Assembly (NCBI GenBank): GCA_017880945.1
Contig: JADGRM010000062.1
Coordinates: forward strand, 1-9,936
Source of the DNA: Gallionella sp.
GTDB lineage: Bacteria > Pseudomonadota > Gammaproteobacteria > Burkholderiales > Gallionellaceae
Length of the DNA stretch: 9,936 nucleotides
Direction of reading: 5' to 3'
Below the pieces are notes generated by a model. It saw only the letters and a list, made by a program, of their open reading frames with translations, was not told the origin of the DNA and did no database searches. Shown here in pieces: positions 1 to 7,184 of this stretch (position 1 is the first letter of the stretch; every line of letters starts with the position of its first letter). A program made the position numbers and the translations under genes.

Positions 1-215
1 TCGAAACCGTTGCCGTCCGGGTACAGAGCGATGGTCTTGATCGCCTCGTGCATCGCGGCCACGGCCAGCGGGCTGCAACCGAGCGGGTTCTCGTTCGATG
101 CCAGCTTCACAATGCCGGTGATGCCCAGCTCGCGCTCCAGCTCGGCAATCGGCTTGCCGGGCTGGTAAGGCGCAATGGCGCGAATATAGGCAGGAGCCAA
201 TTCAGAATAATTCAT
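1..215 (-). CDS. hisC: Histidinol-phosphate aminotransferase, N-terminal part (runs off window)
   Basis: This is the first 71 codons of a PLP-dependent class I/II aminotransferase of the HisC family, read leftward and cut by the window edge. The translation begins MNYSELAPAYIRAIAPYQPG, then carries KLASNENPLG at about residues 39-48 and LYPDG near residue 65, the usual N-terminal signature of HisC. The family transfers an amino group between glutamate and histidinol phosphate. In proteobacteria, copies located behind pheA often act on aromatic keto acids as well, which is plausible here because pheA lies 96 bp upstream. The start is the ATG at 213-215; a weak TTTAGG lies about 6 nt before it. 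The PLP lysine and C-terminal half are outside the window, so specificity cannot be judged. Family assignment is firm; the substrate is inferred. Confidence 0.9.
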   Translation of the reverse strand, partial: MNYSELAPAYIRAIAPYQPGKPIAELERELGITGIVKLASNENPLGCSPLAVAAMHEAIKTIALYPDGNGF

Positions 216-249
216 TTGAAACCTAAAATCCAAAATCAAACTTGTATTT

Positions 250-303
250 CGTAGGGCGGGCTACGCCCGCCGGATTATGTTGTCGGGTGCAGCCCGACCT
301 ACG
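250..303. repeat. REP-like cruciform element between pheA and hisC
   Basis: An outer 6-bp inverted repeat (CGTAGG at 250-255, CCTACG at 298-303) encloses two hairpins. The first is GGCGGGC/GCCCGCC (255-261 and 265-271, 3-nt loop TAC; its first base is shared with the outer arm). The second is TCGGG/CCCGA (283-287 and 293-297). The fold is a compact cloverleaf of the kind seen in dispersed REP-type repeats of proteobacteria. It starts 8 nt past the pheA stop, so in the transcript it could slow exonucleases or partly uncouple pheA from hisC. It lacks a U-run, so it is not a typical intrinsic terminator. Only one copy is in the window, so its repeat status is inferred from its shape. Confidence 0.65.
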
Positions 304-311
304 GGGTTGCT

Positions 312-1376
312 CTAAACCGCGACCGGATATGAACCCAGCACCTTCACAAAAGCCGCAACTTGCTTGAGTTCAACCAAAGCGGCAGCAACGTTGACATCGG
401 CCTGATGACCCTCTATGTCCATGTAGAACACATATTCCCAAAGCCCTGAACGCGCCGGGCGCGACTCCAGCTTGGTCAAGCTGACTCCATGTTTGGCCAG
501 CGGCACCAGCAAATCATGCACCGCGCCCGGACGGTTCGCGGTGGACATCACCAGCGATGTCTTGTCATTGCCCGATGGAGCGACCTGCTGATTGCCCAAC
601 ACCAGGAAACGCGTGGTGTTGCTGGCATCGTCCTCGATGTTTTCCACCAATACCTTCAAACCGAAAAGTGCCGCCGCCTGACTGCCGGCTATGGCCGCGC
701 TGTGCGGATTTTCCGCGGCCAGCCGCGCCGCTTCGGCATTACTGGAGACGGGGATGCGCGCCGCATGGGGAAGATGGGTATTCAACCAGCCCTGGCATTG
801 GCCCAACGATTGCGGGTGCGAATACACAGTCTTGATCGCGGTCAATTCGCCGTGCTGGCCGAGCAGACACTGGTGTATCGGCAACATCACTTCGCCGCAT
901 ATTTGCAGCGTGCTTTGCATCAACAGATCAAGCGTGCGTCCGATCGCACCTTCGGTTGAATTCTCCACCGGCACCATGCCGTAACGGGCTGTGCCGCTTG
1001 CCACCGAACGGAACACCTCGTCTATGGTCGCACACGACAGTTCCTGTATCGCGCTGCCAAAACGCTTCAGTGCTGCCGCCTCGGTGAATGTCCCTTCCGG
1101 ACCGAGATAGGCGACCGTCAGCGGGGCTTCCAGCGCGCGGCATTGCGACATCACTTCGGTGAACAGTTGGGCTACAGCGGCATTGCTCAATGGCCCGCTG
1201 TTCTTTTCCTGCAATCGTTGCAGCACCTGAGCTTCGCGCTCGGGGCGCAGCACCACACCATCCTCTTTGAGATGACCGATCTGTTGCGCCAGCGCGGCAC
1301 GCTGATTGGCGAGTTTCAACAACTCGTCATCCAGCCTGTCGATCTGCTCGCGGAGCTGTTTTAATTTCTCGCTCAT
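312..1376 (-). CDS. pheA: Bifunctional chorismate mutase / prephenate dehydratase (P-protein)
   Basis: This cytoplasmic enzyme converts chorismate to prephenate and then to phenylpyruvate, the committed route to phenylalanine. The 354 residues show three parts. Residues 1-85 are a helical AroQ chorismate mutase (LREQIDRLDDELLKLANQR). Residues about 87-265 are the prephenate dehydratase domain, with YLGPEGTFTE at 90-99, VPVENSTEG at 135-143 and the TTRF motif at 254-257. Residues about 272-350 are an ACT domain with RPGAVHDLL and the ESRP motif at 304-307, which in this family forms the phenylalanine feedback site. Length is normal for the fused P-protein. The ATG overlaps the serA stop by four bases (ATGA, 1373-1376), with a weak AAGAG just upstream, so translation is probably coupled to serA. 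Stop is TAG at 312-314. Nothing looks damaged. Confidence 0.96.
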   Translation of the reverse strand: MSEKLKQLREQIDRLDDELLKLANQRAALAQQIGHLKEDGVVLRPEREAQVLQRLQEKNSGPLSNAAVAQLFTEVMSQCRALEAPLTVAYLGPEGTFTEAAALKRFGSAIQELSCATIDEVFRSVASGTARYGMVPVENSTEGAIGRTLDLLMQSTLQICGEVMLPIHQCLLGQHGELTAIKTVYSHPQSLGQCQGWLNTHLPHAARIPVSSNAEAARLAAENPHSAAIAGSQAAALFGLKVLVENIEDDASNTTRFLVLGNQQVAPSGNDKTSLVMSTANRPGAVHDLLVPLAKHGVSLTKLESRPARSGLWEYVFYMDIEGHQADVNVAAALVELKQVAAFVKVLGSYPVAV

Positions 1377-2563
1377 ATCTCTTTTAGTAAAGGCAGATCG
1401 CGCACCATCAGCACGCCCGGAATCGCGGCGATCTGCGCGATCAGTTTAGCCGGAATCGCGCTGTCGGTATCCACCAGCGTATAGGCCATCTCGCCGCGCG
1501 ACTTGTTCATCATGTTGTGGATATTGATGCCCGCGGCGGCCAGCTTGGTGGATATCTGCCCCAGCATGTTCGGCACGTTGCTGTTGGCGATCGCCAGGCG
1601 GAATGACGATTCGCGCGGCATGCTGACGCTGGGGAAATTCACCGTATTGACCACGTTGCCGTGCTCCAGGTAATCGCGCAGCTGCTCCGCCACCATCACC
1701 GCGCAGTTGTCCTCGGCCTCCTGCGTGGAAGCGCCCAAGTGCGGCAGCGCGATCACGCCGGGATTGTTCTGATTTTTGCTGGTAGGAAAATCGCACACAT
1801 AGCAGCGCACATGTTTGCTCGCCAGACCGGCCAGTATCGCATCCTCATTGACGATGGCGTCGCGCGAAAAATTCAGCAGCACGCTGCCCGCCTTCATCGC
1901 CGCGACACGCTTCTCGTCTATCAGGCTGCGCGTGGCATCCAACAGCGGCACATGCAGGGAAACAAAATCGCTGTGCTTGAGCAGGTCTTCCACGCTGTTC
2001 GCCTTCTTCACCTGCGCAGGCAAGCTCCATGCGGCATCCACGGTGATCTCCGGGTCGAAACCGATCACATTCATGCCGAGGCCGATCGCGGCATCGGCCA
2101 CCAGGCGGCCGATCGCCCCCAGGCCGATGATGCCCAGCGTGCGTCCGCGCAGCTCGGTGCCCGCGTAGTGTTTCTTGCCGTCCTCGACCAGCTTGTGCAG
2201 CGTCGCATCGTCTCCGTGCAAACTTGCGGAAAAATGCAGCGCGGGCACGATGTTGCGCGAGGCCAGCAGCATGCCGGTGATGACCAGTTCCTTGACCGCG
2301 TTGGCGTTTGCACCCGGCGCGTTGAACACCGGCACGCCGCGTTCGCTCATCTTCTTCACCGGCACGTTGTTGGTGCCCGCGCCGGCGCGCGCGATGGCTA
2401 TCACCGTGTTGGGGATGTGCATCTCCAGCATGTTGTGCGAGCGCACCAGGATCGCATCAGGCTCGGCGATCTCGGTGCCGGTGACATAACGCGCGGCGGG
2501 TAAACGGCCCAGGCCGACTGCGGCGATCTTGTTCAGTGTCAGGATCTGAAACGTCTTACCCAT
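1373..2563 (-). CDS. serA: D-3-phosphoglycerate dehydrogenase, short ACT-domain type
   Basis: This NAD-dependent D-2-hydroxyacid dehydrogenase of 396 residues is predicted to oxidise 3-phosphoglycerate, the first step of serine synthesis. The Rossmann motif is GLGAIG at 147-152, with the coenzyme-binding acidic residue D170 in IGFDPE. The catalytic arginine is R234 (NFSRD) and the catalytic histidine H275 (LPHLGAST). The C-terminal ACT domain spans about 321-390 (NVPNMLGQISTKLAAAGINI). The glutamate normally found in the DVFxxEP stretch is not visible: the segment reads CDFPTSK at 257-263, with serine or lysine in its place, and the stretch before H275 is short. I recall DFP-type short SerA proteins in other bacteria sharing this feature. 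The ATG lies inside the end of serC (8-nt overlap), with no clear Shine-Dalgarno, implying coupling. Context beside serC supports the serine role. Confidence 0.9.
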   Translation of the reverse strand: MGKTFQILTLNKIAAVGLGRLPAARYVTGTEIAEPDAILVRSHNMLEMHIPNTVIAIARAGAGTNNVPVKKMSERGVPVFNAPGANANAVKELVITGMLLASRNIVPALHFSASLHGDDATLHKLVEDGKKHYAGTELRGRTLGIIGLGAIGRLVADAAIGLGMNVIGFDPEITVDAAWSLPAQVKKANSVEDLLKHSDFVSLHVPLLDATRSLIDEKRVAAMKAGSVLLNFSRDAIVNEDAILAGLASKHVRCYVCDFPTSKNQNNPGVIALPHLGASTQEAEDNCAVMVAEQLRDYLEHGNVVNTVNFPSVSMPRESSFRLAIANSNVPNMLGQISTKLAAAGINIHNMMNKSRGEMAYTLVDTDSAIPAKLIAQIAAIPGVLMVRDLPLLKEI

Positions 2564-3650
2564 GTTGTTTGGCGAATTCGTTCATAAAGTTGACCAGTGC
2601 CTGCACACCTTCCAGCGGCATCGCGTTGTAAATCGAGGCACGCATGCCGCCCACCGAACGATGTCCCTTGAGCTGCAGCAGCCCCAGCGCATCGGCCTGT
2701 TTGACGAAGTCGCCATCCAAATTCGCATCCTTCAGCGTGAAAGGCACGTTCATCCGCGAACGGTCCGATGTCGCTACCGGGCATACATAAAAACCGTTGC
2801 TGGCATCGATCGCGGCATACAGCAGCCTGGCCTTGGCAATATTGGTCCTTTCCATCTGTGCAATTCCGCCCTTGCGCTTCAGCATCTTAAACACCAGACC
2901 GGCGATATAGATGCCGTAAGTCGGCGGCGTGTTGTACATCGAGTCGTTGTCGGCATGGGTCTTGTAATCCAGCATGGTCGGCAAACCGGATGGGGCATGC
3001 CCAACCAGATCTTCACGCACGATCACGATGGTCAGGCCCGCCGGGCCGATGTTCTTTTGCGCGCCGGCATAGATCAGCCCGAATTTGGACACATCGACAG
3101 GACGCGACAGGATGTTGGACGACATGTCCGCCACCAGCGGCACGCTGCCGGGCATATTATCTATTTGGGGCACCCAGTTGAACTCGACGCCGCCGATGGT
3201 CTCGTTCGGCGTGTAATGCACATAGGCTGCATCCTTGTCCAGCTTCCAGGTATCGAACGCGGGTACGTAGCTAGCATTCTTGTCGGTGTTGTTCGCCACC
3301 ACGTTCACATAGCTGAACTTCTTCGCTTCGCTGATAGCCTTCTTCGACCACTCGCCGGTGTTCACGTAGTCTGCAGAGAGCTTGCCGCGCAACAGGTTCA
3401 ACGGGATCATCGCGAACTGCTGGCTGGCCCCGCCCTGCAGGAACAGCACCTTGTAATTGGCCGGGATGCCCATCAACTCGCGCAGGTCGGCTTCGGCCTG
3501 CGCCTGTATGCCCATGTACTCCTTGCCGCGATGCGACATCTCCATCACCGACATGCCGCTGCCGTGCCAGTCGAGCAATTCCGCCTGAGCCTGCTGCAAC
3601 ACCTCTTTCGGCAACACTGCCGGACCCGCGCTAAAGTTGTAGATAGTCAT
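2556..3650 (-). CDS. serC: Phosphoserine aminotransferase
   Basis: SerC is a cytoplasmic class V PLP aminotransferase that converts 3-phosphohydroxypyruvate plus glutamate to phosphoserine; the family also acts on the 4-phosphohydroxythreonine precursor for vitamin B6. The 364-residue protein starts MTIYNFSAGPAVLPKEVL, has GGASQQF at 73-79 (phosphate and PLP contacts), D175 in VADMSSN, and the Schiff-base lysine K199 in YAGAQKNIGPAG. RNMNVPF-type and GLKGHR-type blocks near the C-terminus appear as RMNVPF and LKGHRSVGGMRAS. Length is the family norm. The start ATG (3648-3650) has a good Shine-Dalgarno, GGAG at 3658-3661, seven bases upstream. It heads the tightly packed serC-serA-pheA group, and its last codons overlap the start of serA. 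It lies 114 bp downstream of gyrA in the same direction. Confidence 0.97.
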   Translation of the reverse strand: MTIYNFSAGPAVLPKEVLQQAQAELLDWHGSGMSVMEMSHRGKEYMGIQAQAEADLRELMGIPANYKVLFLQGGASQQFAMIPLNLLRGKLSADYVNTGEWSKKAISEAKKFSYVNVVANNTDKNASYVPAFDTWKLDKDAAYVHYTPNETIGGVEFNWVPQIDNMPGSVPLVADMSSNILSRPVDVSKFGLIYAGAQKNIGPAGLTIVIVREDLVGHAPSGLPTMLDYKTHADNDSMYNTPPTYGIYIAGLVFKMLKRKGGIAQMERTNIAKARLLYAAIDASNGFYVCPVATSDRSRMNVPFTLKDANLDGDFVKQADALGLLQLKGHRSVGGMRASIYNAMPLEGVQALVNFMNEFAKQHG

Positions 3651-3687
3651 TCTGTCACTCCAGGTTTTAAATAAAAATCTTTAATCA

Positions 3688-3758
3688 GGATCAAGGATAC
3701 GGGATTCGGGATTCAAGAACGAAACCCGCTGCTCTGCTTTTAGCTTGATCCCGCATCC
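3688..3758. repeat. Imperfect inverted repeat with GGGATTC tandem units between gyrA and serC
   Basis: Two adjacent GGGATTC heptamers (3701-3707, 3708-3714) follow GGATAC. The block 3695-3717 can pair imperfectly with CTTGATCCCGCATCC at 3744-3758, leaving a loop of about 26 nt. A second alternative is the perfect 8-bp pair GGATCAAG (3688-3695) with CTTGATCC (3744-3751). On the minus strand the structure starts just after the gyrA stop, and an AT-rich stretch with a T-run follows about 15 nt beyond it. It could be a weak or partial terminator of gyrA, or a degenerate intergenic repeat. The pairing is seen directly; the role is inferred. Confidence 0.4.
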
Positions 3759-3764
3759 GGCATT

Positions 3765-6323
3765 CTAGCTTTCCTCTTCTCCCGGCTCGGCGATGCGGCT
3801 CAAACCGGCCAACTTCTCGCCCTTCTCCACGTTCATCAGCGTGACGCCCTGAGTGGTGCGACCCATCTCGCGTATCTCCTTGACGCGGGTGCGGATCAGC
3901 ACGCCGCTGGTGCCGATCAGCATGATCTCGTCCTCGACATTCACCAGCGTCGCGGCAACCACCTTGCCGTTACGCTCGGAAGTCTTGATCGCGATCATGC
4001 CCTGTGTGCCGCGGCCGTGGCGGGTGTACTCGACGATAGGGCTGCGTTTGCCGTAGCCGTTCTCGGTCGCAGTCAGCACGCTTTGCTGCTCGTTCTCGGC
4101 CACCAGCAACGAGATCACCTGCTGCTTAGGCGCAAGCTTCATGCCGCGCACCCCGCGCGACGCGCGTCCGGTCGGGCGCACATCGTTTTCATCGAAGCGC
4201 ACGGCCTTGCCGCCGTTCGAGAACAGCATCACGTCATGCTTGCCGTCGGTGACTTCAACCCCGATCAGATGATCTCCCTCATCCAGGTTGATCGCGATGA
4301 TGCCGCGTTTCATCGGGCGGGAGAAATCAGTCAACGGGGTCTTCTTCACCGTGCCGTTGGTGGTAGCGAAGAACACATACTTGTCTTCGGCAAACTCGCT
4401 CACCGGCAACACCGCGTTGATCTTCTCGCCTTCTTCCAGAGGCAAAAGATTCACGATAGGCTTGCCGCGCGAAATGCGACTGCCTTGCGGCACTTCATAA
4501 ACCTTGAGCCAGTAGACGCGACCTCGATTGGAGAAGCACAAAATGTAGTTGTGGGTGTTGGCGATGAACAGGCTGTCGATAAAATCGTCTTCCTTGGTCG
4601 CGGTGGCTTGCTTGCCGCGGCCGCCGCGTTTCTGCGCTTTATATTCGTCCAGCTTCTGCGACTTCATGTAACCGCCATGCGACATGGTAACCACCACATC
4701 CTCAGGTGCGATCAGGTCTTCCATGCTCATGTCCTGCGTGTGCGTGATGATCTCGCTGCGGCGCTTGTCGCCGAACTGCGCCTTTACCGCCACCAGCTCG
4801 TCATGGATGATCTGCGTCACGCGTTCAGGCTTCGCGAGGATGTCGAGCAGGTCGGTGATCTTGTCCATCACTTCGCGATATTCGCCGACGATCTTGTCCT
4901 GCTCCAGACCGGTCAGGCGTTGCAAACGCAATTCCAGGATCGCCTGCGCTTGTGCGTCGGAAAGGAAATAGCCGCGCGTGTTGTCCTTCCCGACCAGACC
5001 GAACTGGGGCAGGAGTCCATCCGGGCGCGACGCGTCGCTGACGCGACTCAACATGTCTTCGACCAGCGAAGAGCGCCAGCTGCGTTCCATCAGTCCGCGC
5101 TTGGCATCGGCAGGCGTCGGTGCGGCCTTGATCAGCGCGATGATCTCGTCCACATTGGACAGCGCCACTGCCAGACCTTCCAGAATATGGCCGCGTTCGC
5201 GCGCCTTGCGCAATTCGAATACGGTGCGGCGCGTGACGACTTCGCGGCGATGGCGCAGGAACGCGTCGATCACCTGCTTGAGGTTGAGCAGCTTGGGCTG
5301 GCCGTCGATGATCGCGACCATGTTGATGCCGAAGCTGTCCTGCAGCTGGGTATCTTTATATAACTTGTTGAGGATCACGTCGGCGTTCTCGCCGCGCTTC
5401 AGCTCGATCACCGCGCGCATCCCGGACTTGTCGGATTCATCGCGAATTTCCGAGATGCCTTCCAGACGTTTCTCGCGCACCAGCTCGCCGACCTTGATCA
5501 GCAGGTTGGCCTTGTTCACCTGATACGGCAGCTCGTCGATGATGATGGCCTGGCGCTCGCCCTTGCCGATATCCTCGAAATGGGTACGTCCGCGCATGAT
5601 CACGCGACCGCGGCCGGTGCGATAACCTTCCTTCACCCCGGCCAGACCGTAGATGAAACCCGCAGTCGGAAAATCCGGCGCGGGTATGTATTCGATCAGT
5701 TGGTCAATATCCAGATCCGGATTTTTCAGCAGCGCGAGACAGGCATCCACCACCTCGCTCATGTTGTGCGGCGGAATATTGGTCGCCATGCCCACCGCGA
5801 TACCGGACGAGCCGTTCACCAGCAGATTGGGAAAGCGCGACGGGAACACCAGCGGCTCGTGCTCCGAGCCGTCGTAGTTCGGCCCGAAGTCCACGGTCTC
5901 CTTGTCCAGGTCGGCCAGCAACTCGTGGGCGATCTTCGCCATGCGGATCTCGGTATAACGCATCGCCGCCGCGTTGTCGCCGTCCACCGAACCGAAGTTG
6001 CCCTGCCCGTCCACCAGCGGATAGCGCAGCGAAAAATCCTGTGCCATGCGCACAATGGTGTCGTACACCGCCGTGTCGCCGTGCGGGTGGTACTTACCGA
6101 TCACATCGCCGACGATACGCGCCGATTTCTTGTAGGCCTTGTTCCAGTCGTTGGACAGCTCGTGCATCGCGAAAAGCACACGGCGATGCACCGGCTTCAG
6201 GCCGTCGCGCACATCAGGCAGTGCGCGTCCTATGATGACGCTCATCGCATAATCGAGATAGGACTTGCGCATTTCTTCTTCGAGGCTGACGGGGTGTGTT
6301 TCTTTGGCGAATTGTTGTTCCAT
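3765..6323 (-). CDS. gyrA: DNA gyrase subunit A
   Basis: GyrA is the breaking-and-rejoining subunit of the type IIA topoisomerase that, with GyrB and ATP, introduces negative supercoils. The chosen start (ATG 6321-6323) gives 852 residues beginning MEQQFAKETHPVSLEEEM, the conserved family start; a longer frame from 6383 would begin inside the predicted -10 element. Residues 31-125 hold the winged-helix active site, with the catalytic tyrosine Y123 in AMRYTE and the quinolone-determining stretch HPHGDTAVYD (T84 and D88 match E. coli Ser83 and Asp87; threonine is a natural variant). The GyrA box QKRGGRGK at 564-571 separates it from ParC and opens the C-terminal DNA-wrapping beta-pinwheel. The end is a short acidic tail (GEEES). 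The Shine-Dalgarno is weak. The gene diverges from ubiG, a common proteobacterial arrangement. Confidence 0.97.
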   Translation of the reverse strand: MEQQFAKETHPVSLEEEMRKSYLDYAMSVIIGRALPDVRDGLKPVHRRVLFAMHELSNDWNKAYKKSARIVGDVIGKYHPHGDTAVYDTIVRMAQDFSLRYPLVDGQGNFGSVDGDNAAAMRYTEIRMAKIAHELLADLDKETVDFGPNYDGSEHEPLVFPSRFPNLLVNGSSGIAVGMATNIPPHNMSEVVDACLALLKNPDLDIDQLIEYIPAPDFPTAGFIYGLAGVKEGYRTGRGRVIMRGRTHFEDIGKGERQAIIIDELPYQVNKANLLIKVGELVREKRLEGISEIRDESDKSGMRAVIELKRGENADVILNKLYKDTQLQDSFGINMVAIIDGQPKLLNLKQVIDAFLRHRREVVTRRTVFELRKARERGHILEGLAVALSNVDEIIALIKAAPTPADAKRGLMERSWRSSLVEDMLSRVSDASRPDGLLPQFGLVGKDNTRGYFLSDAQAQAILELRLQRLTGLEQDKIVGEYREVMDKITDLLDILAKPERVTQIIHDELVAVKAQFGDKRRSEIITHTQDMSMEDLIAPEDVVVTMSHGGYMKSQKLDEYKAQKRGGRGKQATATKEDDFIDSLFIANTHNYILCFSNRGRVYWLKVYEVPQGSRISRGKPIVNLLPLEEGEKINAVLPVSEFAEDKYVFFATTNGTVKKTPLTDFSRPMKRGIIAINLDEGDHLIGVEVTDGKHDVMLFSNGGKAVRFDENDVRPTGRASRGVRGMKLAPKQQVISLLVAENEQQSVLTATENGYGKRSPIVEYTRHGRGTQGMIAIKTSERNGKVVAATLVNVEDEIMLIGTSGVLIRTRVKEIREMGRTTQGVTLMNVEKGEKLAGLSRIAEPGEEES

Positions 6324-6381
6324 GAATTTGATCTGACCCGAGGCAAGTGATAGCGTGCAAGCGACGCATGACAAAGCGCGC

Positions 6382-6390
6382 ATTTTAGCA
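6382..6390 (-). promoter_or_regulatory. Extended -10 promoter for gyrA
   Basis: On the minus strand the sequence reads TGCTAAAAT: an extended -10 (TG at 6389-6390, one base, then TAAAAT at 6382-6387). No good -35 is seen at 16-18 bp; GGCTCA is the nearest. Transcription would begin near 6375, giving a leader of about 50 nt to the gyrA ATG at 6323. The element overlaps the in-frame ATG at 6383, which argues against that ATG being the real start. Confidence 0.5.
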
Positions 6391-6486
6391 CAGCGCGACT
6401 ACCCTGAGCCACCCGACTGACAGTCCCGTCTATTTGGCTAAAGCATTGATTTTTGTTAAAGTCGCCCACTCATATATAAGGCTCCC

Positions 6487-7182
6487 ATGACCAACGCCGA
6501 CCCGATAGAACTGGAAAAATTCTCGCAACTGGCCCACAAGTGGTGGGATCCAAACAGCGAATTCAAGCCTCTGCACGACATCAACCCGCTGCGCCTGGGC
6601 TACATCGACCGCCACGCCGGCCTGGCCGGGAAGACCGTGCTGGATGTCGGCTGCGGCGGCGGCATCCTGTCGGAAAGCATGGCGGGACTGGGCGCGAACG
6701 TCACCGGCATAGACCTGTCCGACAAAGCCCTGCAAGTCGCCAAGCTGCATCTGCTGGAAAGCGGCAATCAGGTCGACTACCGCAAGATCGCCGTGGAAGA
6801 CCTGGCGGCCGAACAACCCGCCCGCTACGATGTGATCACCTGTCTGGAAATGCTCGAACACGTGCCCGATCCGCATAGCGTGATTGCGGCCTGCGCCCAG
6901 CTGGTCAAACCTGGCGGCTGGATATTCTTCTCCACGCTGAACCGCAACCCAAAGTCCTATCTGCTCGCCGTGGTCGGCGCGGAATACATTCTCAACATGC
7001 TGCCGCGCGGCACGCACGATTACGCCAAGTTCATCAAGCCCTCCGAACTGGCTCAGTCCTGCCGCAATGCCGGGCTGAACCTCGTCGACCTGATCGGCAT
7101 GAGCTTTAACCCGCTTAGCAAAGTGTACTCATTGGGCAAGAACACGGACGTGAACTACATGATCGCCTGCCGCAAGGATTGA
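6487..7182 (+). CDS. ubiG: Ubiquinone biosynthesis O-methyltransferase
   Basis: UbiG is a SAM-dependent methyltransferase that carries out both O-methylations of the ubiquinone ring, working at the inner membrane surface with the other Ubi proteins. The 231-residue protein has the typical start with FSQLAHKWWDPNSEFKPLHDINPLR (residues 12-36), SAM motif I VLDVGCGGG at 51-59, the acidic ribose-binding D76 in GID, EMLEHVPDP at 121-129, and LNRNPKSY followed by RGTHDYAKFIKPSEL (174-188), the family-specific loop tied to membrane and substrate contact. The length is normal. AAGG at 6478-6481 lies five bases before the ATG and fixes the start. It is divergent from gyrA and is followed after two bases by the phosphatase gene, so the two are probably one transcription unit. 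Confidence 0.97.
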   Translation: MTNADPIELEKFSQLAHKWWDPNSEFKPLHDINPLRLGYIDRHAGLAGKTVLDVGCGGGILSESMAGLGANVTGIDLSDKALQVAKLHLLESGNQVDYRKIAVEDLAAEQPARYDVITCLEMLEHVPDPHSVIAACAQLVKPGGWIFFSTLNRNPKSYLLAVVGAEYILNMLPRGTHDYAKFIKPSELAQSCRNAGLNLVDLIGMSFNPLSKVYSLGKNTDVNYMIACRKD

Positions 7183-7184
7183 TC

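Noticed and set aside
2562..3674. Long open frame (370 codons) antisense to serC, and a similar one at 1661-2503 antisense to serA
   Set aside because: Both are shadows of clearly conserved genes, with composition typical of antisense frames and no motifs or ribosome sites.
4017..5363. Long open frame (448 codons) antisense to gyrA
   Set aside because: It lies wholly inside gyrA on the other strand, is rich in His/Arg/Gln/Ala as expected from antisense of a GC-rich gene, and shows no recognisable domain.
6324..6383. Upstream in-frame ATG adding 20 residues to GyrA
   Set aside because: The added residues are not part of the conserved GyrA start, and the ATG overlaps the predicted -10 element, so it would not be in the transcript.
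6446..6478. TTGATT ... TATATA as a ubiG promoter
   Set aside because: Spacing is 21 bp, and the -10 would overlap the ribosome site just before the ubiG ATG, leaving almost no leader. I cannot name a convincing ubiG promoter.
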